A DNA stretch of 64,000 nucleotides from Pseudomonas libanensis. Its GTDB lineage: Bacteria > Pseudomonadota > Gammaproteobacteria > Pseudomonadales > Pseudomonadaceae. Within the stretch, counting starts at the first letter, position 1, and each line of letters opens with the position of its first letter. The stretch lies in NCBI RefSeq assembly GCF_001439685.1, contig NZ_JYLH01000020.1, forward strand, positions 31,872 through 95,871, read 5' to 3'. The position numbers and the translations under genes are program-made. Positions 8,490 through 16,719 of this stretch are shown here, one piece after another. Below the pieces are notes generated by a model that was given only the letters and a program-made list of their open reading frames with translations, had not been told where the DNA came from and searched no databases.

Positions 8490-9434
8490 ATGCCCCTTCG
8501 CCACCCTCTCGCCGCTGTATTAGGATTGCTGGCTTTTTCTGTCGCTGTAAGTGCCCAGGCTCAGGAAACCCTGCGCATCGGCTATCAGAAATCCTCGACC
8601 CTGATCACCCTGCTCAAAACCCAGGGCACCCTGGAAAAAGCCCTCAAGGCCGACCACGTCGACGTCAGTTGGCATGAGTTCCCCAGCGGCCTGCCCTTGC
8701 TCGAAGCGCTGAACGTCGGCAACGTGGATATCAGCGCCGATGTGGCCGATACCGTGCCGATTTTTGCCCAGGCAGCCCAGGCCCAGCTCACCTACTTCGC
8801 CCAGGAAGCGCCCTCGCCCGCGGCCCAGGCCATCGTTGTACGCAAGGACTCGTCAATCCAGCAGTTGACGGACCTCAAGGGCAAGAAAATCGCCGTGACC
8901 AAAGCCGCAGGCACTCACTATTTATTGATCGCCGCGTTGAACAAAGCCGGCCTGGCGTTTGCCGATATCCAGCCAGCCTATCTGTCCCCCGCTGACGGCC
9001 GCGCCGCCTTTGAAAACAACAAGGTGGATGCATGGGTCACCTGGGAGCCTTTCCTCACCAGCGTGCAGCGGCAACTGCCCACGCGCACCCTGGCGGACGG
9101 CGCCGGGTTGGCGAGCTACAAGCGTTATTACCTGACCGGCACGCCTTACGCCCAGGCTCATCCCGAGGTGTTGAAGGTGGTATACGCGCAGTTGGAACAA
9201 GCCGGTCAATGGGTCAAGGCCCATCCGCAGGAAGCGGCAAAAGTGCTCGGGCCGTTATGGGGCAACCTGGATGCAGCGACGGTGGAAGCTGCCAATGCGC
9301 ACCGCAGCTATCAGGTGCAGCCGGTGACACTCGAGCAACTGGGGGAGCAGCAGAAGATTGCCGATGCATTCTTCAAGGCGGGGCTGTTGCCCAAAGCGGT
9401 GGATGCCAAGGCAGTACAGACCTGGCAACCCTAA
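8490..9434 (+). CDS. Aliphatic sulfonate-binding protein, SsuA-like
   Basis: A 314-residue periplasmic protein with a Sec signal peptide ending at about AQA-QE (residues 1-24). The mature part has hallmarks of sulfonate-binding proteins: LRIGYQKSS, LLEALNVGNVDI, LKGKKIAVTKAAGTHYLL and WVTWEPF. It would capture an alkanesulfonate for an ABC importer. It stands alone on its strand, with no permease or ssuD monooxygenase after it. It may share the divergent permease and ATPase, or serve a complete ssu operon outside the window. Confidence 0.85.
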   Translation: MPLRHPLAAVLGLLAFSVAVSAQAQETLRIGYQKSSTLITLLKTQGTLEKALKADHVDVSWHEFPSGLPLLEALNVGNVDISADVADTVPIFAQAAQAQLTYFAQEAPSPAAQAIVVRKDSSIQQLTDLKGKKIAVTKAAGTHYLLIAALNKAGLAFADIQPAYLSPADGRAAFENNKVDAWVTWEPFLTSVQRQLPTRTLADGAGLASYKRYYLTGTPYAQAHPEVLKVVYAQLEQAGQWVKAHPQEAAKVLGPLWGNLDAATVEAANAHRSYQVQPVTLEQLGEQQKIADAFFKAGLLPKAVDAKAVQTWQP

Positions 9435-9488
9435 GGTAAACAAGGCCGGCGGGAAGTGGTCCGCCACCCTAATTCTGCTTGGCGGCAG

Positions 9489-10052
9489 TCAGCGCACCTT
9501 GTGATAGTTGGTCAAAGCATCCATATAGGCCGCTTTAACTGTCAGGCCTACAGTATCCAATACCTGCGCGTTAAGAGCAGCAAGCTTATTACCGATTAAG
9601 CTTTGCCCCACCTGCTTCAACTTGAGCCGGGAGCGCCCAGGGTATTTCGCACCGGCGATGTCCACCGTCAGGCTAACCTCACAGGCGTAATAGTCAGGAG
9701 AGTTCCAAGTCTTGACGAAGACTCTGTCGATTTCGACGCTGGTTTTGAGTGCCGAAGTGGGAGAAACGCCCACAGCACGTTTAGTGAACTCGGTCCAGTC
9801 GTCAACAGGAACGTTGGCGAACCCCTCGTAAAGGCCGACATTGTAATTCGCAGCATGCCAGACAATCTTGCTCGACTCCTTACAGCGCGTACACTTTTCA
9901 CCGCCAGTCACTTGCACGATATCGGCCTGTACAACACGACCTTTGATTGCCGCCAACTCGGTCTGCGTCGAGTACGCCGCAAAGTGCAACTGGTTGGTAA
10001 CACAGCCACTGAGCGATAACAGAACACATACAACAATTAAGTACTTCATCAA
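9489..10052 (-). CDS. Hypothetical lipoprotein
   Basis: A 187-residue protein with a typical lipoprotein signal: a hydrophobic start followed by the lipobox LSGC at about residue 17. It contains a CTRC pair near residue 56 and otherwise no recognised domain. It is flanked by the SsuA-like gene (convergent) and the SotB-like gene (tandem, upstream on the same strand). Its AT-richer codon use suggests it is accessory. Either Met 1 or Met 2 may be the start. Confidence 0.7.
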   Translation of the reverse strand: MMKYLIVVCVLLSLSGCVTNQLHFAAYSTQTELAAIKGRVVQADIVQVTGGEKCTRCKESSKIVWHAANYNVGLYEGFANVPVDDWTEFTKRAVGVSPTSALKTSVEIDRVFVKTWNSPDYYACEVSLTVDIAGAKYPGRSRLKLKQVGQSLIGNKLAALNAQVLDTVGLTVKAAYMDALTNYHKVR

Positions 10053-10070
10053 TCACCAGTCCCTGTGAAT

Positions 10071-11258
10071 TTATTTGTTGAGCGGCACACCCTGCCCAAA
10101 CCGCCGAATCGCCAGGCAATACCCCACCAGCGCCAGCGCCGCCAGAAACCCGCCCGCCGCGCCGATCCAGGCGAAGCCGAAGTGGCTGCCGACCCAACTG
10201 CCCATCAGCGCACCGCCGCCGATGCCGATGTTGTAGATGCCGGAAAACATCGCCATCGCCACGTCGGTGGCGTCCGGTGCAAGCACCAGCACCTTGGATT
10301 GCATGGCCAGGCCAAAGCCCATGATCGCCATGCCCCAGAAAATGCTCAATACCACCAGGTAAGACTCGGCGCCGCTCAACGGCAGCATCAGGGCCAGGCA
10401 CGCGGCAAGCAGGAACACCGTGCTGATCACGAAGACATGGGGGTTGAAGCGATGCACCAGGCTGAACAACAACGAACCGATAATGCCGGCCCCACCGAAC
10501 ACCAACAGGATCAACGTCACCGCACTGCCGCCCAGCCCGGCGACGCCTTCGACGAAGGGTTCGATATAGCTGTAGGCGGTGAATTGCGCGGTGACCGTCA
10601 TCGCGGTCAGCACGTAGAGCGCCACCAGCGCCGGGCGCTTGAACAGCAGTGGCAGGCTGCGCAGGGAACCGGAGTTCTGGCTGGGCAGCAGCGGTAAGGT
10701 GCGCGCCAGCCAGAACACCAGGGCGGCGGCGAAGGCGGCGATCACCAGGAAGGTGGTACGCCAGCCCATGGCCTCGCCCAACAGACGGCCCAACGGAATG
10801 CCCAGCACCATCGCCAGGGAAGTACCCGTGGCCAACAAGCCAAGGGCCTGCACCTGCTTGCCCTCTGGCGCCAGGCGCACAGCCAGTGAAGCAGTGATCG
10901 ACCAGAACAACGCATGGGCCAGGGCGATGCCGACCCGACTGACCATCAGCAAGCCGAAGCTGGTGGCCACGCTGGAAAGGATATGGCTGACGATAAACAG
11001 GCCGAACAGCACGATCAGCAATTTGCGCCGTTCGACGTTGCGGGTCAGCAGCATCACCGGCAGCGAGGTCAGCGACACGATCCACGCGTAAATGGTGAGC
11101 ATCAGGCCGACGCTGGCCACGGGCATGTCAAAGCTGGCGCCAATGGCGCTGAGCAGCCCGACGGGGACAAATTCGGTGGTATTGAACACAAACGCGGCCA
11201 GCGCCAGGGCGATGACCGGTTGCCAATTGGCTTGGGGGGTTGCGGCTGAAAGGCTCAT
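10071..11258 (-). CDS. MFS sugar/drug efflux transporter, SotB-like
   Basis: A 395-residue inner-membrane protein with about 12 hydrophobic segments. The N-terminus (FVFNTTEFVPVGLLSAIG, then ASVGLMLTIYAWIVS) matches the DHA1 subfamily of SotB/YdeA arabinose and sugar exporters. The start was set at ATG 11258, where homologues begin; an upstream in-frame extension of 21 codons is not needed. It faces a small lipoprotein gene with an 18-bp gap. Substrate by family only: arabinose, lactose, IPTG-like sugars or drugs. Confidence 0.8.
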   Translation of the reverse strand: MSLSAATPQANWQPVIALALAAFVFNTTEFVPVGLLSAIGASFDMPVASVGLMLTIYAWIVSLTSLPVMLLTRNVERRKLLIVLFGLFIVSHILSSVATSFGLLMVSRVGIALAHALFWSITASLAVRLAPEGKQVQALGLLATGTSLAMVLGIPLGRLLGEAMGWRTTFLVIAAFAAALVFWLARTLPLLPSQNSGSLRSLPLLFKRPALVALYVLTAMTVTAQFTAYSYIEPFVEGVAGLGGSAVTLILLVFGGAGIIGSLLFSLVHRFNPHVFVISTVFLLAACLALMLPLSGAESYLVVLSIFWGMAIMGFGLAMQSKVLVLAPDATDVAMAMFSGIYNIGIGGGALMGSWVGSHFGFAWIGAAGGFLAALALVGYCLAIRRFGQGVPLNK

Positions 11259-11354
11259 TGACGGGCGCGGTACTCTGGCGATGATCAAGCGCCGCCCAGG
11301 ACAAGCGCCGCCGCCGAGCATTCTATAGGTTTCTCGGGCGGTTGTTGAGGCGGA

Positions 11355-12353
11355 TCACGGGTCCACCCGTGCCATCAGCTCCGGAATGCTTTCCGGGCGC
11401 TGGGCATAACGCTGGGCCAGCGCCGCGCACACCATCAGTTGGATCTGGTGGAACAGCATCAACGGCAAAATCAACACGCCCATGCTCGCCCCGGCGAACA
11501 GCACCTGGGCCATGGGCACACCGGTGGCCAGGCTTTTCTTCGAGCCGCAGAACAGGATGGTGATGCGGTCTTCCTGGTTAAAGCCAAACGCCTTGCTCAG
11601 CAGCGTAGACGCCACCAGCACCAGCGCGAGCAATACGCAGCAGGCCACCACCAGACCGCCCAGTTGCCACAATGGGATTTGGTGCCAGATACCTTCGGTG
11701 ACCGCTTCGCTGAACGCGCCATAGACCACCAGCAGGATCGACCCCTGATCGACGAATTTCAGCCAGGCTTTGTTGCGACCTACCCAGTCACCGATCCAGC
11801 GGCGGGCGATTTGCCCGGCGATGAATGGCAGCAGCAATTGCACGCTGATCTTCAAGATCGCGTCGACCGTAGAGCCGCCGTCCCCCTGCACATTGAGCAG
11901 CAGTGCCACCAGCAACGGCGTCAGGAAAATTCCGAACAGGCTCGAAGCCGCCGCGCTGCAAATCGCCGCCGGGATATTGCCCCGGGCAAGGGACGTAAAG
12001 GCAATCGCCGATTGCACCGTCGCCGGCAATGCGCAGAGGTAAAGCATGCCCATGTACAAGTCTTTGCCGACCAGGGGCGACAGCACCGGCTTGAGCGCCA
12101 GGCCCAGCAGCGGAAACAGTACGAAGGTCAGGCTGAACACCAGCAAATGCAAACGCCAGTGGCCGGCACCGGCGACGATAGCATTGCGCGACAGCTTGGC
12201 TCCGTGCAGGAAAAACAGCAGCGCGATGGCCAGGTTGGTGACCCAGCCGAAGGCCACGGCGGTCTGGCCGCTGGCTGGTAGCAGGGAGGCGAGGATCACC
12301 GTGGCGATCAGGGTCAGGGTGAAGTTATCAGGTAGAAAGCGCGGGCGGTTCAT
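11355..12353 (-). CDS. Bile acid:sodium symporter-family carrier (SLC10A7/P7-like)
   Basis: A 332-residue membrane protein with about ten hydrophobic segments and the family signature near LPATVQSAIAFTSLARGN and GSKKSLATGVPMAQVLF. Proteins of this subgroup (YfeH/SLC10A7-like) are common in pseudomonads and their true substrate is not settled. ATG 12353 was preferred to an in-frame TTG two codons upstream. It is divergent from an AraC-family gene across about 85 bp, a usual arrangement for a carrier and its regulator. Confidence 0.83.
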   Translation of the reverse strand: MNRPRFLPDNFTLTLIATVILASLLPASGQTAVAFGWVTNLAIALLFFLHGAKLSRNAIVAGAGHWRLHLLVFSLTFVLFPLLGLALKPVLSPLVGKDLYMGMLYLCALPATVQSAIAFTSLARGNIPAAICSAAASSLFGIFLTPLLVALLLNVQGDGGSTVDAILKISVQLLLPFIAGQIARRWIGDWVGRNKAWLKFVDQGSILLVVYGAFSEAVTEGIWHQIPLWQLGGLVVACCVLLALVLVASTLLSKAFGFNQEDRITILFCGSKKSLATGVPMAQVLFAGASMGVLILPLMLFHQIQLMVCAALAQRYAQRPESIPELMARVDP

Positions 12354-12438
12354 AAGCAAGTCTTCCGGGGGTTGCCAAGAGCGTCGTGGCGACTCTAACG
12401 TAACCGCCTGTTACCGACTAACGCCAATGAGCCAGTAA

Positions 12439-13227
12439 ATGCCGCCTAAAGGACATGAAAAAGCCGTGCGACGCAGTGTACCTGGGCTTTACAGCCTGCC
12501 ACGGCCGGTGTATGGGCGTACTGAATCTTTGCCCAATCGGGCGCTGACACGACGGCACAGTCACCCGTGGGTGCAGTTGTCCTATGCGATTTCCGGGGTG
12601 CTGGAGATCCAGACCAGCGTTGGCCGCTTCGTCGCGCCGCCACAACGTGCAGTGTGGATCCCGGCGGGCATGCCCCATCGGGTGTTCAGTTCGCCCCATA
12701 CCGAAATGCGCAGTTTGTACCTCGATTGCAGCGTCACCGCCTGGGCCGCCGAGCGTTGCCAGGTGCTGGAGGTGAGCAGCCTGCTACGCGAGTTGATCCG
12801 CAGTTTCAGCGAAGTGCCGGTGGAATATGCCCAGGACGGACCCGATGGACGCCTGGCCCAGGTGCTGCTCGACCAACTCGCCGCCGCGCCCCAGGTGGAC
12901 CTGATGTTGCCGTTGCCCCATGACCCACGGCTGCGGCAGATCTATCGCAGCCTGAGCCTGCGCCCGGAGCAGCAGACCACATTGGGGGGGTGGAGCGCCA
13001 AGCTGGGGGTCAGCGAAAAGACCCTCAGCCGCGTGTTCCTGAGTGACACCGGGCTGACTTTCCGCGCCTGGCGCCAGCGCCTGCGCCTGCTGAGCGCCCT
13101 GCCCGCCCTGGAACAAGGCGAGCGGGTGACGGATGTGGCATTGGGGTGTGGGTATGAATCGACGTCGGCATTTATCAATGCGTTTCGTCAGCAGTTTGAA
13201 ACGACACCTGGTGAGTTTTTTCGCTGA
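12439..13227 (+). CDS. AraC-family transcriptional regulator with N-terminal cupin
   Basis: A 262-residue regulator. Residues about 25-110 form a cupin-type sensing domain (RRHSHPWVQLSYAISG, then PAGMPHRV). The last 90 residues carry the two AraC helix-turn-helix units (GGWSAKLGVSEKTLSRVF and VTDVALGCGYESTSAFINAF, then TTPGEFFR). It is divergent from the bile-acid-symporter-family gene and probably regulates it. A GATCC/GGATC hairpin follows the stop codon. Confidence 0.85.
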   Translation: MPPKGHEKAVRRSVPGLYSLPRPVYGRTESLPNRALTRRHSHPWVQLSYAISGVLEIQTSVGRFVAPPQRAVWIPAGMPHRVFSSPHTEMRSLYLDCSVTAWAAERCQVLEVSSLLRELIRSFSEVPVEYAQDGPDGRLAQVLLDQLAAAPQVDLMLPLPHDPRLRQIYRSLSLRPEQQTTLGGWSAKLGVSEKTLSRVFLSDTGLTFRAWRQRLRLLSALPALEQGERVTDVALGCGYESTSAFINAFRQQFETTPGEFFR

Positions 13228-13252
13228 TCCTTTGGGGCTGTGAGGATCAAAA

Positions 13253-13555
13253 TGTGGGAGGGGGCTTGCCCCCGATGAGCATGGGTATCTACACAACTCT
13301 GACGTAGCAACTATCAGTAACCACGATGCGAAGCGAGCCGCTCTTGATCTTGATCTGCTTTTGATCTTGATCTTAGGCGCCCCGTTAAACCACGCAGGCC
13401 GGAATTCGACAGGGATTTGGGGCTCTTTTCCAAAGTGACCCGCTGTAAAAGCGGAACCCTAAGTGGCCGTTGCCCAAATAACGGATATGTACTCAGTCTG
13501 ATCCAACATCCTGGTCGGCTGTCAGGCCGCCATCGGGGGCAAGCCCCCTCCCACA
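13253..13555. repeat. Composite repeat: REP arms flanking an internally deleted copy of a long structured repeat
   Basis: A left REP arm (13253-13276, GTGGGAGGGGGCTTGC type) and an inverted right arm (about 13530-13555) enclose about 250 bp. That inner part repeats the sequence at 63672-64000. Shared blocks include GGTATCTACACAACTCTG, CCACGATGCGAAGCGAGC, a TTGATC hexamer tract, CCCGTTAAACCACGC, and the AAAGTGACCCGCTG block. Compared with the second copy, 148 bp are missing exactly between two TTTGGGG repeats; one TTTGGGG remains at 13416-13422. No gene is seen between 13228 and 13719. Confidence 0.85.
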
Positions 13556-13719
13556 CTTTTGACGGCATTTCATGTCTAGAATGGGGTTGGCCGCCTGCGC
13601 TTCATAGGGCTCGAACAGATATCGGGATCTATTGTCATGCAAATAACCCACAAACCCGCGCTCGGCTGGTATTGTGCCGCGCTTTGAAATGCCGCTACTG
13701 ACCTGCGAGGAAATGGACG

Positions 13720-14151
13720 TTGAACACTGACGAAAAAATGACCGGGGACCTGTTCGAGGTTGATAAGCGCCTGTCACTCAAGCCCGTGGTGGACTTCAAC
13801 GCTTACCTGCGCAGCGCCTTTGGTGACGGCCCGTGCACCTGCGTACGGTGTGCTGCCAGCGGCGGTGATGAAAGCGGCTATGAGTTCCAGCACACGTTCA
13901 CCTTCGACGGTAAGCCGATGCACCGTCGCTTTGCTTCGACAGCGGGCAGTGATGTGTTGATGGCGTTGAAGAAGGCGTGGTTGTCGTACACCAAGGTCGA
14001 GCTGCCGCTCAGTGGCGTGCTGGTGCTGGAGATGGTGAAGGAGTTTGTCGAGCCGCAGTTGCACAAGCGCCTGGCGCCGTTGTTCGTGGCCAGTGGGCTG
14101 GTCAAGGATGTCGACGGCGAACTGCGCATTCAGCCGCAAGCTGCGGCCTGA
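13720..14151 (+). CDS. Hypothetical protein
   Basis: A 143-residue protein of unknown function. The start is taken as TTG 13720 because GCGAGGAAA lies at the right distance upstream; ATG 13738 would shorten it by six residues. It has a CTCVRCAASGG segment that could be a half zinc site and an FDGKPMHRRFAS segment. No membrane segment or signal peptide is visible. It lies alone between the long repeat and a REPIN, convergent with the dehydrogenase gene. I do not recognise the family. Confidence 0.65.
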   Translation: MNTDEKMTGDLFEVDKRLSLKPVVDFNAYLRSAFGDGPCTCVRCAASGGDESGYEFQHTFTFDGKPMHRRFASTAGSDVLMALKKAWLSYTKVELPLSGVLVLEMVKEFVEPQLHKRLAPLFVASGLVKDVDGELRIQPQAAA

Positions 14152-14161
14152 TACAGGCCAA

Positions 14162-14251
14162 TGTGGGAGCTGGCTTGCCTGCGAAAGCGGTAGTGCAGTA
14201 ACAGATGCAGTGACTGTCACACCGCCATCGCAGGCAAGCCAGCTCCCACAT
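14162..14251. repeat. REPIN, GCTGGCTTGCCTGC type
   Basis: Two inverted REP arms, TGTGGGAGCTGGCTTGCCTG at the left and its reverse complement at the right, enclose about 40 bp that includes GTGCAGT and CAGTGACTG. The element fills the space between two convergent genes. Its arms belong to a different sequence type from the GGGGGCTTGCCCCC elements elsewhere in the window. Confidence 0.9.
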
Positions 14252-14267
14252 TTTTCCGGGTATTGGC

Positions 14268-15512
14268 TCAGAAGCCAGGAACGCCCTGTATACGCAACTC
14301 AGGGGTCAGTTCGCCCACCGGTTCAGTGAGCGGCCGGTCGTCTCCCCCCGGCAGGAGGATCACCTTGCGGCACTCTTCCTCGGCTTTATCAAACAGTTCA
14401 TAGCCCCGCGCGGCCTGTTCCAGGGACAGCCGATGGGTGACGATCGCCTCGGGGTTCAGGTGCCCCAGTTCGATATGCTCCAGCAGCTCGGGTAGAAAGC
14501 GCTGCACATGGGTCTGGCCCATCTTGAAGGTCAGGCCCTTGTCGAAGGCATCGCCGAACATGAAGCCGTGGATAAATCCGGCGTACACCCCGGCTACGCT
14601 GACCACGCCACCGCGGCGTACGGCAGCGATGCACTGGCGCAGGGCCTTGCCGCTGCTGCCTTCGATCTTGAGGGTGGTGAGGATGGTTTCCGTGGTGCTG
14701 CCCTTGGCTTCGAAACCTACCGCATCCACCACGCCATCGACGCCACGCATGCCGGCGGTCTGGCGGATGATGGTATCGGCCGGGTCATCGTCTTCTTCGA
14801 AGTTGATCGGGATCACGCCGTACATCTTCTGCGCATAGGCCAGCCGGTACGGATGGTCGTCGACCATGAAGATTTGCCCGGCCCCCAGCATCTGCGCGCA
14901 CGCCGCACTGAGCAGGCCCACGGGCCCGGCGCCATAGATCGCCACGCTTGAGCCCTTGCCGATACCGGCATTGGTCACCGCCTGCCAGGCGGTGGGCAGG
15001 ATATCGGAGAGGAACAGCACCTTATCATCGGCCAGGGTGCCCGGCACCTTGAACGGCCCGGTGTTGGCCTTGGGCACCCGCACCAACTCCGCCTGGCCGC
15101 CGGGAATGCCGCCGTACAGGCGGCTATAGCCGAACAGCGCCGCGCCCGGTGGAATAGCTTTTTTATTCAGGATCGCCCCGCGCCCGTCGTTGGTGGTTTC
15201 GCAGGCGGCGTATTGCTGGAGCTGGCAGAAAAAGCAATCGCCACAGGCAATCACGAACGGAATCACCACGCGGTCGCCACGCTGCACCGCGGTGACCGCC
15301 GGGCCGGTTTCTTCGACGATGCCCATGAATTCATGGCCGAAGATGTCGCCGTGTTCCACGGTGGGGATCTTGCCTCGGTACAGGTGCAGGTCCGAGCCGC
15401 AGATGGCCGTGGCGGTGACACGCAGAATGATATCGTCGGGTTGTTCAATGGTCGGATCGGGCACCGTGTCGACCTGCACCTTGTGTGCGCCCTGGTAAGT
15501 CATCGCTCGCAT
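14268..15512 (-). CDS. Zinc-dependent alcohol dehydrogenase, FdhA-like long form
   Basis: A 414-residue medium-chain dehydrogenase. The catalytic zinc site is C38 (AICGSDLH) with H60/E61 (FGHEFMG). The structural zinc site is C90, C93, C96 and C104. The Rossmann fold shows YGAGPVGLLSA near 193. Its length and extra internal segments match glutathione-independent formaldehyde dehydrogenase-like proteins rather than 340-residue alcohol dehydrogenases. The substrate is unknown. It lies 83 bp downstream of the YbdK-like gene on the same strand, so it may be the last gene of that operon. Confidence 0.83.
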   Translation of the reverse strand: MRAMTYQGAHKVQVDTVPDPTIEQPDDIILRVTATAICGSDLHLYRGKIPTVEHGDIFGHEFMGIVEETGPAVTAVQRGDRVVIPFVIACGDCFFCQLQQYAACETTNDGRGAILNKKAIPPGAALFGYSRLYGGIPGGQAELVRVPKANTGPFKVPGTLADDKVLFLSDILPTAWQAVTNAGIGKGSSVAIYGAGPVGLLSAACAQMLGAGQIFMVDDHPYRLAYAQKMYGVIPINFEEDDDPADTIIRQTAGMRGVDGVVDAVGFEAKGSTTETILTTLKIEGSSGKALRQCIAAVRRGGVVSVAGVYAGFIHGFMFGDAFDKGLTFKMGQTHVQRFLPELLEHIELGHLNPEAIVTHRLSLEQAARGYELFDKAEEECRKVILLPGGDDRPLTEPVGELTPELRIQGVPGF

Positions 15513-15595
15513 GCTCTGCGCTCCTGCCGTTGAGGGGTTACTAGTTAAGGGCGGCGCAAGTGCGTCAGTGTTCCTTCAACCGGTGCAGCACCCGA

Positions 15596-16714
15596 TCAGT
15601 GGTCGCCCCTGCTCTGGGCCAGCAACTGGTCGACCACATGGCGCAGGCACTCCAAGTCATCGGCCCCATCGGCCCGCGCCTGGGCGTGCCAGCGCAATTG
15701 TTCGGTCGCGCTGTTGCCGCGCCGCAGCAGTGCTTGCAGGGAATCGAACAGCTGCGCCTCGCCCATGGCTTCGGCGGTGGCGGCAAAGGTCTGTCGGGCG
15801 CATTGCAACCATTGCTCAGCGCTGCCCATGGCACCCGTGTCGTCCAACGCAAACCGGCCCGCTGCACCGTAGCGTTTAGCCTGCCAGCGATTTTCCTTGA
15901 GCAGCCAACGCGCTTGGGCGCTGAACCCGGCGCCAGGGCGTTCCATAGAGCATGCGTGGGTGACCATCACCCGAAACAGCGTGACAAGGGCCAAGGCATC
16001 CGCCAGCCGTGGGCAGGCATCGGTCATGCGCAGTTCAAGGGTTGGGTAACGCGCCGCCGGGCGAATGCCCCACCAGCCGTTGCCATCGGCCTTGATCGCG
16101 CCCATGCGCTGCAGCAAGGCAAGGTAGCGCAGGTACTCGTTCCAATCGGCAAAATGTTCGGGCACGCCCATGCGCGGCCACTCATCACAAGCCGCCTGGC
16201 GGTAGCTCATGAAGCCGCTGGGCGCGCCGTCCCAAAACGCCGAGGAGCAACTGAGCAGCAACAGCAACGGCAGCCATGGCGACACCTGGTTCATCACGGC
16301 GATGCGGTCCAGTGCTTGCGGGACCTGCACATGCACGTGCAGCCCGCACAACACACTGCGCCGCGCCACATACTGGATATCATCGAACAGTTGCTGAAAA
16401 TGCGCCTGTGGGGTTGGCCGTTGCGTGCGCCAATCGGCCAGGGGATGGCTGCCGGCACACACGGCACCGAGGCCGAATTCGCCCAGGGCCTCGGCCAGGT
16501 TGCCGCGCACTGTCGCCAGGTAATCCGCCGCTTCGCCGCTGGTAGTGAAGACTGGTGAGGCGGCCTCGATCTGCCCTTGGAACATCTCATAGGCGAAGCC
16601 ACCGCCAATCGCCTCACGGCAGGCCGCCAGCACCGCCGCCGAGGGTTCGGCGAGCATGCAGCGGGTGTGCAGATCGGTGAGCAGATATTCCTCTTCGATA
16701 CCAAAGGTAAGCAT
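15596..16714 (-). CDS. YbdK-type carboxylate-amine ligase (glutamate-cysteine ligase 2 family)
   Basis: A 372-residue protein of the GCS2 family. It starts with FGIEEEYLL, the metal-binding Glu-rich strand, and carries GLHVHVQVP near 145 and a TLELRMTDACP segment near 240. Family members join an amino acid to a carboxylate with ATP; E. coli YbdK has weak gamma-glutamyl-cysteine ligase activity. Here it begins 5 bp after the stop of a methyltransferase gene that itself follows a diiron-oxygenase-like gene. The ligase may therefore work on a dedicated small metabolite rather than on glutathione; that is inference. Confidence 0.85.
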   Translation of the reverse strand: MLTFGIEEEYLLTDLHTRCMLAEPSAAVLAACREAIGGGFAYEMFQGQIEAASPVFTTSGEAADYLATVRGNLAEALGEFGLGAVCAGSHPLADWRTQRPTPQAHFQQLFDDIQYVARRSVLCGLHVHVQVPQALDRIAVMNQVSPWLPLLLLLSCSSAFWDGAPSGFMSYRQAACDEWPRMGVPEHFADWNEYLRYLALLQRMGAIKADGNGWWGIRPAARYPTLELRMTDACPRLADALALVTLFRVMVTHACSMERPGAGFSAQARWLLKENRWQAKRYGAAGRFALDDTGAMGSAEQWLQCARQTFAATAEAMGEAQLFDSLQALLRRGNSATEQLRWHAQARADGADDLECLRHVVDQLLAQSRGDH

Positions 16715-16719
16715 GGACG

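Noticed and set aside
11439..12281. A 280-codon plus-strand frame opposite the bile-acid-symporter-family gene
   Set aside because: Gln/His/Arg-rich translation typical of the reverse complement of a hydrophobic gene.
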